Made by a program: the position numbers and the translations under genes. A DNA stretch of 64,000 nt. Origin: Lipingzhangella_A rawalii. GTDB lineage: Bacteria; Actinomycetota; Actinomycetes; Streptosporangiales; Streptosporangiaceae. Of the stretch, positions 1 through 9,124 are shown piece by piece (within the stretch, counting starts at the first letter, position 1; the number at the start of each line of letters is the position of its first letter). Below the pieces are notes generated by a model. That model saw only the letters and a program-made list of their open reading frames with translations, ran no database searches and was not told where the DNA came from. Where the stretch lies: positions 62,001-126,000 of the forward strand of contig NZ_JAVLVT010000002.1 in NCBI RefSeq assembly GCF_031628175.1. Reading direction: 5' to 3'.

Positions 1-1806
1 CTGACCTCGCTGAACCCCGTGTACACTGTCGGCTACCAGCTGGCGGAGGCGGTCCTCGCGCACCACAAGATGAGCAAGCGGGCGGCGCACGAACGTGCCG
101 TGGAGCTGCTGGACATCGTGGGGATCCCCAACCCGCGGCAGCGCGCGGACGCCTATCCGCACGAACTGTCCGGGGGCATGCGCCAGCGGGTGGTCATCGG
201 AATCGCGATGGCCAACGATCCGGACGTCATCATCGCCGACGAACCCACCACGGCCCTGGACGTGACCGTGCAGGCCCAGGTCATGGAAGCGCTGGAGTTG
301 GCGCGGAAGCGCACCAACGCCGCCCTGATGCTGATCACCCACGACCTGGGCGTGATCGCGGGGCACGTGGACCGGGTCGGGGTCATGTACGCGGGGACGA
401 TGGTGGAGTCCGGGACCGTGCAGGAGGTCTTCTACGAGTCCCGCATGCCCTACACCCTGGGCCTGATCGGAAGCCTGCCCCGCACCGACGAGGAGCGGGG
501 CCACCGGCTCACCCCGATCAACGGCACCCCGCCGTCCCTGGTGAACCTGCCGCCGGGCTGCCCGTTCGCGCCACGCTGCCCCATGGCCACGGACCTGTGC
601 CACCGGGAGGAACCACTGCTGTTCCCCCAACTGGGCGACAGCCACGCGGCGGCCTGCCACTACAGCGACCAGCTGGAGGGCAAGACCGCCGACGACCTGT
701 TCACCAGCAGCACCGTAGATGTGGAGGCCATGCAGGCCCTGGCGAACGTCACGGGGCAGGACACGGACACGCGCGGCGTGCAGGGGCCGGGCGAGGCCCC
801 GCCGATCCTGCGGGCCGAGGGGCTGGTGAAACACTTCCCGGTCCGGTCCAAGGGGATTCTGCGGCGCAAGGTCGGCGACACGCACGCGGTGTGTGACGTG
901 TCGCTGGAGGTCAGCCAGGGGGAAACGCTGGCGCTGGTGGGTGAGTCCGGCTGCGGCAAGTCCACCACCGCCCGCCTGCTGCTCCAGCTGCTGTCACCCA
1001 CCGCGGGCGAGGTGTACTACGAGGACCGCCCGCTGTCCGGGCTGTCCCGTACGCAACTGGCCCCGCTGCGGGCCGACCTGCAAATCGTGTTCCAGGATCC
1101 CCTGGCCTCGCTGGATCCACGGATGAACATCGCCGAGATCATCGCCGAGCCGCTGCGGATCCACGGCCGCTACAGCCGGGGCGGGCGCAGCCAGGTGCGG
1201 GAACTCCTGAGCACGGTCGGGCTCAACCCCGAGCACGCCAACCGGTATCCGCACGAGTTCTCCGGTGGTCAGCGTCAGCGGATCGGGATCGCCCGGGCCT
1301 TGGCCCTCCGGCCTCGGGCCCTGGTGCTGGACGAGCCAGTCTCGGCGCTGGACGTGTCCATCCAGGCGGGTGTGATCAACCTGCTGGAGGACCTCCAGGA
1401 GCAGCTGGACCTTGCCTACGTGTTCGTGTCGCACGACCTGTCGGTGGTGCGACACATCTCGCACCGGGTGGCGGTGATGTACCTCGGCAAGGTGGTGGAG
1501 ACGGGAACCACCGAGGCGCTGTTCACGAACGCCGCACATCCCTACACGCAGGTGCTGGGATCGGCGATCCCGATTCCGGATCCCATCAAGGAGCGCTCCC
1601 GGGAACGGATCATGATCACCGGCGACGTGCCCAGTCCGGCCGATCCACCGTCGGGGTGCCGGTTCCGCACCCGCTGCCCGAAGTTCGCCAACCAGCTCTC
1701 CCCGGACGAGCAGCAACAGTGCATCACCCAGGAGCCGGAGCTGATGGACCGGGGCCAGGGGCATGCCAGCGCCTGCCACTTCGCCGAAGGGCGGCCACTG
1801 GTCTGA
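1..1806 (+). CDS. Fused dipeptide/oligopeptide ABC transporter ATP-binding protein (DppD-DppF type), 5' truncated
   Basis: Both ATPase subunits of a peptide/nickel-type ABC importer are fused in one chain; it powers uptake at the inner face of the membrane. The reading frame is open from base 1, beginning in the Q-loop region (LTSLNPV), so the first Walker A lies outside the window. Of about 601 visible residues, the first domain shows the signature LSGGMRQR (about 56) and Walker B ADEPTTALD, followed by the oligopeptide-transporter C-terminal motif CPFAPRCP (about 187). The second domain has Walker A GESGCGKST (about 314), signature FSGGQRQR (about 420), LDEPVSALD and a second motif GCRFRTRCP. 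The permease and binding-protein genes are presumably upstream. The substrate cannot be told from the ATPase. Confidence 0.93.
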   Translation: MTSLNPVYTVGYQLAEAVLAHHKMSKRAAHERAVELLDIVGIPNPRQRADAYPHELSGGMRQRVVIGIAMANDPDVIIADEPTTALDVTVQAQVMEALELARKRTNAALMLITHDLGVIAGHVDRVGVMYAGTMVESGTVQEVFYESRMPYTLGLIGSLPRTDEERGHRLTPINGTPPSLVNLPPGCPFAPRCPMATDLCHREEPLLFPQLGDSHAAACHYSDQLEGKTADDLFTSSTVDVEAMQALANVTGQDTDTRGVQGPGEAPPILRAEGLVKHFPVRSKGILRRKVGDTHAVCDVSLEVSQGETLALVGESGCGKSTTARLLLQLLSPTAGEVYYEDRPLSGLSRTQLAPLRADLQIVFQDPLASLDPRMNIAEIIAEPLRIHGRYSRGGRSQVRELLSTVGLNPEHANRYPHEFSGGQRQRIGIARALALRPRALVLDEPVSALDVSIQAGVINLLEDLQEQLDLAYVFVSHDLSVVRHISHRVAVMYLGKVVETGTTEALFTNAAHPYTQVLGSAIPIPDPIKERSRERIMITGDVPSPADPPSGCRFRTRCPKFANQLSPDEQQQCITQEPELMDRGQGHASACHFAEGRPLV

Positions 1807-1828
1807 GCAGCACCACGAACCGGATACG

Positions 1829-1868
1829 TCCGGGGGTAGCGGAGACAGCGGCTGACGCTACCCCCGGA
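1829..1868 (+). terminator. Hairpin terminator after the ABC ATPase gene
   Basis: A perfect 13-bp inverted repeat, TCCGGGGGTAGCG at 1829-1841 and CGCTACCCCCGGA at 1856-1868, with a 14-base loop, starts 22 bases after the stop codon. There is no U-run, which is usual for actinobacterial hairpin terminators. Confidence 0.7.
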
Positions 1869-2102
1869 TCCGGTCCGGAGCGGCGCCCCGCGCACAGGAC
1901 CCACAGGGGCGGCGCCTGTGCGACCCGCGCGTCACCTCGCGTGGACACGTCCCGAAGTCCCTGGCCGCTGAGCGCATTTCCCTGCCCACGCAGCCCCGGA
2001 ATCACCCGCTGCCTTCGTGTGCCGGTCGTCGCCGCCCGCCGCAGGGCGCACCGGCGTTTCGGGACCGCTGCCCCGCGCCGGCCGTGCACCCGCTCCGGCC
2101 CG
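1869..2102. other. Intergenic stretch without a recognised gene
   Basis: This GC-rich stretch lies between the hairpin and the ECF41-type promoter. Reading frames cross it but none has a ribosome-binding site or a recognisable product. Confidence 0.5.
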
Positions 2103-2129
2103 TGTCACACAATCGGAGGATGTCTCGTC
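2103..2129 (+). promoter_or_regulatory. ECF41-type autoregulated promoter
   Basis: TGTCACA at 2103-2109 and CGTC at 2126-2129 are separated by exactly 16 bases. This is the -35/-10 pattern described for ECF41 sigma factors, which usually transcribe their own gene. It lies directly before an ECF41 gene, so autoregulation is likely. Transcription would begin at about 2136-2138, at the GTG codon taken here as the start. Confidence 0.8.
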
Positions 2130-2137
2130 CTCAGGGT

Positions 2138-3001
2138 GTGAACAACGATGAGCTCGGCACCCGGTTCCAGGAACTGCGCCCCCGTCTGATCGGCGCCGCC
2201 TACGCGCTGACCGGCAGCGTCCAGGAGGCCGAAGACGTGGTCCAGGACGCCTGGCTGCGGCTCAGCCGCAGCCAGACGGACACGATCACCGACATCGAGG
2301 GCTGGCTGGTGACCACGGTCTCCCGCCTCGCACTCGACGTGCTGCGTTCGGCGCGCGCCCGCCGGGAAACCTACGTCGGACCCTGGCTGCCGGAGCCGGT
2401 GGTCCAGGACGCCGACCCCGGCGACCACGTCGCCCGGAACGACACCCTCAACCTGGCCGTGCTGGTGGTCCTGGAAACCCTCAGCCCGGCCGAGCGAGCG
2501 GTATTCGTCCTGCACGAGGTGTTCGGGGTGCCGTTCGACGAGGTCGCAACCGCGGTGGGCCGCACCCCCGCGGCCTGCCGACAGATGGCCCGCCGGGCCC
2601 GCCGGCACGTGGCGGCACGCACCCCGCGATTCGAGGTGGACTCCACAACCCACCGGCGGGCAGTGGACGCCTTTGTCACCGCCGCCACAGCGGGGGACCT
2701 AACCTCACTCACCCGACTGCTGGACCCCGATGTGGTGCTACGCACCGACGGTGGGGGCCAGGTGCGGGCCGCGCTCAACCCGATCCACGGGAGCGAACGC
2801 GTACTGCGGTTCCTGGGCGGCGTGACCCAACGGTTCAACCAGGGCACCAGCTACGGCCCCGCCACGGTCAATGGCCTGCCCGGACTGTTGCGCTACCACA
2901 ACGGTCAGGCCGACGCCGTGGTGAGTTTCGTCGTCGCCCACCGCCGAGTCATCGAGATCCACGTCATCCTGAACCCGGAGAAGCTGAGGACCGTGACATG
3001 A
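2138..3001 (+). CDS. ECF41-family RNA polymerase sigma factor (SigJ-like)
   Basis: Alternative sigma factor with sigma-2 and sigma-4 regions and a C-terminal SnoaL-like extension that, in ECF41 proteins, replaces a separate anti-sigma factor. The three group hallmarks are present: WLPEP in the linker (about residue 84), DGGG in the extension (about 204) and NPEKL near the C-terminus (about 278). An in-frame ATG at 2120 abuts GGAGG with no spacing, and an upstream frame is open to 2084. The ECF41 promoter motif ends at 2129, so a leaderless start at GTG 2138 (287 aa) fits best. Its stop overlaps the next ATG by four bases (ATGA), giving the typical ECF41-CMD pair. The inducing signal is unknown. 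Confidence 0.92.
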   Translation: MNNDELGTRFQELRPRLIGAAYALTGSVQEAEDVVQDAWLRLSRSQTDTITDIEGWLVTTVSRLALDVLRSARARRETYVGPWLPEPVVQDADPGDHVARNDTLNLAVLVVLETLSPAERAVFVLHEVFGVPFDEVATAVGRTPAACRQMARRARRHVAARTPRFEVDSTTHRRAVDAFVTAATAGDLTSLTRLLDPDVVLRTDGGGQVRAALNPIHGSERVLRFLGGVTQRFNQGTSYGPATVNGLPGLLRYHNGQADAVVSFVVAHRRVIEIHVILNPEKLRTVT

Positions 3002-3456
3002 GCCCACGAATCAACATCGTCGACCTCGCCCCCACCGCCTACACCCACATGGCGGGCGTGGAGCGGTGGCTGGCCTCCAGCCAGCTGCCGGCGACCACGC
3101 TGCATCTGGTGAAACTGCGCGTCAGCCAGATCAACGGCTGCGGCTTCTGCGTCGACATGCACAGCCACGAGGCGCGCGGGGACGCGGAAACCGACGAGCG
3201 ACTGTTCTCGGTGGCCGCCTGGCGGGAGGCCCCGTACTTCACTGCGGCGGAACGCGCCACCCTGGCATTGGCCGAGGAGGCGACCCGGCTCGCCGACCGG
3301 GACGGTCAGGCGGTACCCGCCGAGGTGTGGGACGAGGCGGCCCATCACTACGACGAGGAGACGCTCGCCGCCCTGGTGATCGCGATCGCGCAGATCAACG
3401 CCTGGAACCGGATTGGGGTGACCACCCGGCAGGTCGCCGGCTCCCACCGTCGCTAG
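2998..3456 (+). CDS. Carboxymuconolactone decarboxylase (CMD/AhpD-like) family protein
   Basis: This 152-aa alpha-helical protein carries the AhpD-type motif NGCGFCVDMHSHEA (CxxC at about residues 48-51, followed by His), which in the family supports thiol-dependent peroxidase-like chemistry. The length is normal for the family. It is translationally coupled to the ECF41 sigma gene by an ATGA overlap. CMD proteins are among the commonest partners and targets of ECF41 sigma factors, so it is probably the output of this regulator. The physiological substrate is not known. Confidence 0.9.
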   Translation: MSPRINIVDLAPTAYTHMAGVERWLASSQLPATTLHLVKLRVSQINGCGFCVDMHSHEARGDAETDERLFSVAAWREAPYFTAAERATLALAEEATRLADRDGQAVPAEVWDEAAHHYDEETLAALVIAIAQINAWNRIGVTTRQVAGSHRR

Positions 3457-3648
3457 GCCGCGTGCATGCCACCCACCTTCCGTTCATCGGTGATCCGGCA
3501 CCCCCACAGGGCCAGACCGTGCCGTATGGACGAGTGTGGGCGGAGACGCCTGGACCGCCCGCCCCGGCCCTGTTTGCGTTGGCCGTGGCGTGGGGCCAAA
3601 AAAGGAGCCGATAGGGGGTAGCTGGTGCCGGGGCGGGGGCGACGGTGG

Positions 3649-4383
3649 TCAGCGGGTGGGAGTGTCCCAGTACTTGCGCCACTGCTCGGGGCTGAGTTCT
3701 CGCGGGTCCAGACCATCGGCCTGGGCGGCCGCCTCCGCGGCGCGGAGGCGCGCGTCGAACCGGCGGGCGGCCGAGCGCAGATCCTGCTCTGGATCCGCGC
3801 CGGCGCGGCGCTGTTCGGCCACGGCCGCGAACAGGGCGGATCCGGGCTCGGCGGTGTCCTCCACCAGCAGATCCTCGGGCACCCCGTTGCGCACGGCGCG
3901 TTTCTGTAGGGCATAGGCCAGCAGTGCGGCGGGCTGCCCGAACGGCACGCCCGCCACCACCGAGGTGTCTTCCGCTCCGGAGTCGGCACGTTCGGTGGCT
4001 TTGATGGTCTCCCAGTTGGCGCGAACGTCGCCGACCCCGTCCACCCGGGTGTCGGCGAAGACGTGGGGGTGGCGGCGCACGAGCTTATCGGCGACGGCGG
4101 TGGCCACGTCGTCGAGGTCGAAGGCGGTGTCCTGGTTTTCCTGGGAAACCCGGGCGTGGAACACCACCTGGAGCAGTACGTCACCGAGTTCCCCACACAG
4201 CTGGTCCAGCCGCCCCGTCTCGATGGTCTCCACGGCCTCGTAGGCTTCCTCGATGAGGAACCTGGCCAGACTCTCGTGGGTCTGTTCGGCATCCCAGGGG
4301 CATTCGCGGCGCAGGGTGTCCATGACCTCCACGAGCCGCTGGACGCCCCGGCCGGGCTCTGGCTGCGCCGACATCGCGGTCAC
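3649..4383 (-). CDS. mazG: Nucleoside triphosphate pyrophosphohydrolase MazG
   Basis: All-alpha NTP pyrophosphohydrolase that hydrolyses (d)NTPs to NMP and pyrophosphate, used in house-cleaning and stress nucleotide control. The metal-binding motif is visible as E45-E46-x2-E49 (EEAYE) and E65-x2-D68 (ELGD), after the typical CPWDAEQTHESL block. At 244 aa it is of the single-domain actinobacterial type with an extra C-terminal helical segment. GTG 4383 overlaps the stop of the surA-like gene by four bases (GTGA), indicating coupling; an ATG at 4374 is an alternative start. It is the last gene seen in the mfd-surA-like-mazG series. Confidence 0.95.
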   Translation of the reverse strand: MTAMSAQPEPGRGVQRLVEVMDTLRRECPWDAEQTHESLARFLIEEAYEAVETIETGRLDQLCGELGDVLLQVVFHARVSQENQDTAFDLDDVATAVADKLVRRHPHVFADTRVDGVGDVRANWETIKATERADSGAEDTSVVAGVPFGQPAALLAYALQKRAVRNGVPEDLLVEDTAEPGSALFAAVAEQRRAGADPEQDLRSAARRFDARLRAAEAAAQADGLDPRELSPEQWRKYWDTPTR

Positions 4384-5189
4384 TCCCCCATCTCCGGCTG
4401 GGCGTCGGGAGCCTGCGGCTGACCGGGTGCCCCCGGCTGCTCGGGGAAGCCGGGCATGAGGTCCTCCCCGGGCTCCTCGGCCGAGAGGGCGCTCGCGCCG
4501 GCATCCAGGTGCAGCGTGTCCTGGTCGAAGGTGCCGTAGCGCGGGCTGACGTCGATCTCGGTGTCGTCGAGGTACTGCGGGATCACCACTTCGTTGAGGT
4601 AGAGCTGCGGCAGCTGCTGCTCGAGGAGCTCCTCCTGCTCGGCCAGCTGCTCCTCGACGAAGGCGTCCAGTTCGTCGCCGCTGAGGTCCTGCATGAGCTC
4701 GCCCCGCATCGCCAGCTCTTCGTCGGCGCCTTCCAGGGTGGCTTCCCGAAGCTCGGTGAGGTCCTCGGCCGGGGCGGTCTCGGCGATCCCCTCGGCGAGA
4801 ACAGCGGCGCGCGCCTCGGCTTCGACCAGGCTGTCGGGCATTTCCTGGCCGGCCAGCTCCTGCTGTCGCTGGATCTCGCCGGTGCGCGAGTCGATCTCGC
4901 CTTGCGCGGCGGTGACGTCCCGATCTTCGGCAATGTGGTCGATCAGCGCGAGGACGACCCGGTACAGGACGAGATCCGCGGCGAGCTCGGCCTCGTCGCC
5001 GGTCTGGGCCATGGCCTCCACGTCGGCGGCCGTGTCCAGGATTTCGGCGTCCGTGACCCGCTGGTCACCGACGATCGCCGCAGCGCCGGCCTGCTGCGGT
5101 CCGCAGCCGGCAAGCAGCACGGCGGCCGCGGACCCGACCGCCAGCACGGACCATGGCCCCGGCCGCGAGGAACCTGTGGGCACCCGCAA
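4380..5189 (-). CDS. SurA N-terminal domain lipoprotein
   Basis: Predicted exported lipoprotein of 269 aa with a signal peptide ending in the lipobox LLAGC (Cys about residue 29). The next segment (AAIVGDQRVTDAEI) resembles the start of SurA/PrsA-type chaperone domains, and the rest is acidic and helical with many Gln and Glu. No parvulin isomerase domain is seen, so a chaperone role is inferred only from the family. The tail after about residue 230 is rich in Pro, Gly and Glu. It lies 119 bases downstream of mfd and is coupled to mazG, the usual actinobacterial neighbourhood. Confidence 0.85.
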   Translation of the reverse strand: MRVPTGSSRPGPWSVLAVGSAAAVLLAGCGPQQAGAAAIVGDQRVTDAEILDTAADVEAMAQTGDEAELAADLVLYRVVLALIDHIAEDRDVTAAQGEIDSRTGEIQRQQELAGQEMPDSLVEAEARAAVLAEGIAETAPAEDLTELREATLEGADEELAMRGELMQDLSGDELDAFVEEQLAEQEELLEQQLPQLYLNEVVIPQYLDDTEIDVSPRYGTFDQDTLHLDAGASALSAEEPGEDLMPGFPEQPGAPGQPQAPDAQPEMGE

Positions 5190-5308
5190 ACACCTCTTCT
5201 GTCGTCGTGTGGTCCCGGCCGCGCGTGGTCGCTACGGCCGTGCTGTGATTTGCCGCTGCGGGGACGGAGCGCCACCGCACGCCAAACTCCCAGGTCGTCT
5301 CGACGGGG

Positions 5309-8300
5309 TCAAGATGTGGCCGCCGCGGACGTGGCCCCGTCCGGCTGGAACACGGCGGTGACGAACTCCGTGCACCAGGCCAGCAGCTCCAGGTCCCGCA
5401 GTGGTTTGCCGCCGAGGCCGCCCTGCTTGGGCTGCGGCACGAGCAGCGTGTTGGTGGCCTCCTTGTACACGGCTTTGGGCTGTAGCCGCTTCACCCGCAG
5501 TTGCTGCGACTCCCGCAGCTCCACGGGGGCGAACCGGATCTGGCTACCCTGGAGCACCACGTCGGTGAGCCCGGCACTGCGGGCCAGAGCCCGGAACCGG
5601 GCCACGGCCAGGAGGTTGCGCACCGGCTCCGGCGGCTCCCCGTAGCGGTCGGTGAGTTCCTCCAGCACCCCGGTGGCTGCCTTCTCCCCGGCATCCGCGG
5701 ACGGTTCCGCGCCGATGCTGGCAATACGCTTATAGGCCTCCAGCCGCAGCCGTTCCCCGGGCACGTAGTCGTGCGGAATGTGTGCGTCAATCGGCAGCTC
5801 GACCTTGGTTTCCGGCTCCTCGGTGCCGCTCCCGTCGCCCTTGAGTTCCGCGACGGCTTCACCGACCATACGCACGTACAGGTCGAAGCCGACCCCGGCG
5901 ATGCTGCCGGACTGTTCCCCACCGAGGATGTTTCCGGCCCCGCGGATCTCCAGGTCCTTCATCGCCACGTACATGCCGGCGCCCATCTCGGTGTGCTGGG
6001 CGACCGTGGAGAGGCGTTCGTGCGCGGTTTCGGACAGGGGCCGCTCCGGCGGGTACAGGAAGTAGGCGTAGGCGCGTTCCCGCCCGCGGCCCACCCGCCC
6101 ACGCAACTGGTGCAGCTGGGACAGCCCGTAGGTGTCGGCCCGGTCCACGATCAGCGTGTTGGCGTTGGGCACGTCCAGGCCGGACTCGACGATGGTGGTG
6201 CACACCAGCACGTCGTAGTTCTTCTCCCAGAAGTCCACCATGACGCGTTCCAGCTGGTGTTCGTTCATCTGCCCGTGTGCGTGGGCAACCCGGGCCTCGG
6301 GCACCAGTTCGCTGATGGAGGCGGCAACCCGGTCGATGGAGGCGACCCGGTTATGCACGAAGAAGACCTGCCCCTCACGCAGCAGCTCCCGGCGGATCGC
6401 CGCGGCGATCTGTTTCTCGTCGTAGGGACCCACGAAGGTCAGCACCGGATGGCGCTCCTCGGGCGGGGTGAGGATCGTGGTCATCTCCCGAATCCCGGTC
6501 ATGCCCATCTCCAGGGTGCGCGGGATCGGGGTGGCGGACATGGCCAGCACGTCCACCTGGGTGCGCAGCCGCTTGAGGTATTCCTTGTGCTCGACCCCGA
6601 ACCGCTGTTCCTCGTCGATGATGACCAGCCCGAGAGACTTGAATCGGGTGTCGGTGGACAGGAGCCGGTGCGTACCGATCACCACGTCCACCTCGCCGGT
6701 GCGCATCCCTTCCCGGGTCGCTTCGATCTCGCTGTCGGTTTGGAAGCGCGACATCGGCTTCACGTTCACAGGGAAGGAGGCGTACCGCTCGGTGAAGGTG
6801 GACAGGTGCTGTTGCACCAGCAGCGTCGTGGGCACGAGTACGGCGACCTGCTTCCCGTCCTGCACGGCCTTGAACGCGGCACGCACCGCCACCTCGGTCT
6901 TGCCGTAGCCCACATCCCCGCAGATGAGCCGGTCCATGGGAACCGGCTTGGCCATGTCCTTCTTGACCTCCTCGATCGCCGCGAGCTGGTCCGGTGTCTC
7001 GGGGTAGGGGAAGGCGTCCTCCAGCTCGCGTTGCCAGGGCGTGTCCGGGCTGAAGGCGTGGCCCGGGGAGGCCTGCCGCGCCGAGTACAACCGGATCAGG
7101 TCCCCGGCGATCTCACGGACCACCTTGCGGGCACGGCTCTTGGTTTTGGCCCAGTCGGCGCCACCCATCTTGCTGAGGGTGGGCGATTCGCCCCCGACAT
7201 ACCGGGTGACCTCGTCCAGCTGGTCGGTGGGCACGAACAGCCGGTCACCGGGCTGCCCCCGCTTGGACGGGGCGTACTCCAGCACCAGATACTCGCGGGT
7301 AGCGCCCTGGATGGTGCGGCTGACCATCTCGACGTAGCGGCCGATACCGTGCTGTTCGTGCACTACGTAGTCGCCCGCGCGCAGTTGCAGCGGGTCGATG
7401 GTGCCGCGGCGCCGGCTGGGCATACGCCGCATATCCCGAGTGGAGGAGCGTTGCCCGGCGAGGTCCGTTTCGGTGAGCACGACCAGCCGCAGCTCGCGCC
7501 AAACGAAGCCACGCTCCAGCATGCCCGTGGTCACCGACGCGACCGCGTTCCGGGGTGGCTCGTTGAGTTCGGGCAGCAGCTGGGCACCCAGGCCGGCGTC
7601 ACGCAGCATGGACACCATGCGTTCGGCGGGGCCCTGCCCCTGGGACAGCAGCACCACGCGCCACTCGTCGTGCAGCCAGCTCTTCACATCGGCGAGGGCC
7701 CGCTCGGTGTCTCCGCGGTACTCGTCGGCGGCGTTGGCACCGACGACGATCGCCGTGTCTCCCTCGGCAGCTTCCTCGGGGGTGGTGTCCCCGTCCCCGC
7801 CCACGCCGGAGTCGAACGGGCTGATGCCCCACCACGATAGCCCCGCCGCGCGGGCCGCGGCGCGCACCTCGGCGATGCTGCGGTAGGCGGAGCCGCCCAG
7901 GTCGATGGGGGCTTCCCCGCCGGAGGCGGCGTTGACCCAGGAGGCGTCGAGGAACTCTTGGCTGGTTTCGGCGAGTTCCAGGGCGCGGCTGCGGATGCGC
8001 TCGGGGTCGCAGCCCACGATCATGGCGTTGCTCGGCAGCAGGTCGAACAACAGCTCCATGCGGTCGGCCAGGACCGGGGCGAAGGCTTCCATGCCTTCGA
8101 CCACCACGCCCTCGGCGAGCTTGTCCAGAATGTCGGCGAGGGACGGGTGTTCTTTGGCGAGCTGGCGGGCGCGTTCGCGTACCTGCGGGGTGAGCAGCAG
8201 CTCCCGGCAGGGCGGAGCGAACAGGCCCGCGGCCTCCGCGGCGTTGGGCTGGTCGTGGCCGGTGGCGGCGGGGGTGAGGGAGCGCTGGTCGGCGACCTGG

Positions 8301-8959
8301 AAGTAGCGGATCTCCTCGACGGTGTCGCCCCAGAACTCCAGGCGAAGCGGGTGCTCCTCGGTGGGGGGGAATACGTCGAGGATGCCGCCGCGCACCGCCA
8401 GCTCGCCGCGCTTCTCCACCAGGTCCACCCGGGCGTAGCCGGCGTCGACGAGGTCGGTAACCACCTGTTCCAGATCCGCCTCGTCTCCGGGTCGCAGCCG
8501 CACCGGCCGCAGGTCCCCCAGTCCGGCCACGATGGGCTGAAGGACGCTACGGATCGGCGCGACCACCACCCGCGGGGCTCGGGTCAGCGGATCCGACGGG
8601 TCGGGGTGCGCCAGCCGCCGCAGCACGGCCAAGCGTTGGCCAACCGTGTCCGCCCGCGGGGACAGCCGCTCGTGCGGCAGCGTCTCCCATGCGGGAAACA
8701 GCGCCACATCCTGTGGGGACAGCAGGTCACCGAGCCCCTCGGCGAGGTCGGCCGCGGCCCGTTCCGTGGCCGTGACCGCCAGGATGGGGCGCCCGGCGCC
8801 GGTCGGCTCGTCGGCGGCGAGCGCGGACACCAGAAGTGGACGTAGGGCGGTGGGCGCGACGAGATCCACGTTCGGCGCGCTGCTGCTACGCGCCTCAGAC
8901 AACGCGCGCTCGAGCGCGGAATCGTCGGCGATGACGGAGAGAAGTCCAGAAAGGCTCAT
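5309..8959 (-). CDS. mfd: Transcription-repair coupling factor Mfd
   Basis: Full-length Mfd (1216 aa), the ATP-driven translocase that removes stalled RNA polymerase and recruits UvrA. The N-terminal UvrB-homology region is followed by the RNA-polymerase interaction domain (GDYVVHEQHGIGRYVE, about residue 530), helicase Walker A GDVGYGKTE (about 683), Walker B IIDEEQRFG (about 780), motif SATPIPRTL, a RecG-type helicase C domain with QLRGRVGRG, and the C-terminal TRCF domain. It is transcribed towards the surA-like and mazG genes. Its divergent neighbour is a methyltransferase gene. Nothing looks unusual. Confidence 0.98.
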   Translation of the reverse strand: MSLSGLLSVIADDSALERALSEARSSSAPNVDLVAPTALRPLLVSALAADEPTGAGRPILAVTATERAAADLAEGLGDLLSPQDVALFPAWETLPHERLSPRADTVGQRLAVLRRLAHPDPSDPLTRAPRVVVAPIRSVLQPIVAGLGDLRPVRLRPGDEADLEQVVTDLVDAGYARVDLVEKRGELAVRGGILDVFPPTEEHPLRLEFWGDTVEEIRYFQVADQRSLTPAATGHDQPNAAEAAGLFAPPCRELLLTPQVRERARQLAKEHPSLADILDKLAEGVVVEGMEAFAPVLADRMELLFDLLPSNAMIVGCDPERIRSRALELAETSQEFLDASWVNAASGGEAPIDLGGSAYRSIAEVRAAARAAGLSWWGISPFDSGVGGDGDTTPEEAAEGDTAIVVGANAADEYRGDTERALADVKSWLHDEWRVVLLSQGQGPAERMVSMLRDAGLGAQLLPELNEPPRNAVASVTTGMLERGFVWRELRLVVLTETDLAGQRSSTRDMRRMPSRRRGTIDPLQLRAGDYVVHEQHGIGRYVEMVSRTIQGATREYLVLEYAPSKRGQPGDRLFVPTDQLDEVTRYVGGESPTLSKMGGADWAKTKSRARKVVREIAGDLIRLYSARQASPGHAFSPDTPWQRELEDAFPYPETPDQLAAIEEVKKDMAKPVPMDRLICGDVGYGKTEVAVRAAFKAVQDGKQVAVLVPTTLLVQQHLSTFTERYASFPVNVKPMSRFQTDSEIEATREGMRTGEVDVVIGTHRLLSTDTRFKSLGLVIIDEEQRFGVEHKEYLKRLRTQVDVLAMSATPIPRTLEMGMTGIREMTTILTPPEERHPVLTFVGPYDEKQIAAAIRRELLREGQVFFVHNRVASIDRVAASISELVPEARVAHAHGQMNEHQLERVMVDFWEKNYDVLVCTTIVESGLDVPNANTLIVDRADTYGLSQLHQLRGRVGRGRERAYAYFLYPPERPLSETAHERLSTVAQHTEMGAGMYVAMKDLEIRGAGNILGGEQSGSIAGVGFDLYVRMVGEAVAELKGDGSGTEEPETKVELPIDAHIPHDYVPGERLRLEAYKRIASIGAEPSADAGEKAATGVLEELTDRYGEPPEPVRNLLAVARFRALARSAGLTDVVLQGSQIRFAPVELRESQQLRVKRLQPKAVYKEATNTLLVPQPKQGGLGGKPLRDLELLAWCTEFVTAVFQPDGATSAAATS

Positions 8960-9124
8960 ATCACCAAAACGGGGCGTGCTAGATCAGACCGAAGTGGCGG
9001 CCTCGCCGCGCTGGCGACGAAGGTGCGGCGATGACTCCCCACCCTCCAGCCTACGCGGCGCGCCACACCACAGCCACCGCAATTCTCCAGCACTCACCCT
9101 GAGTAACCGGCATCATGGGTCACT

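Noticed and set aside
5501..7840. Long antisense frame (779 codons) opposite mfd
   Set aside because: It is a high-GC shadow of mfd. The translation is rich in His, Gly and Arg with no domain, and it has no ribosome site.
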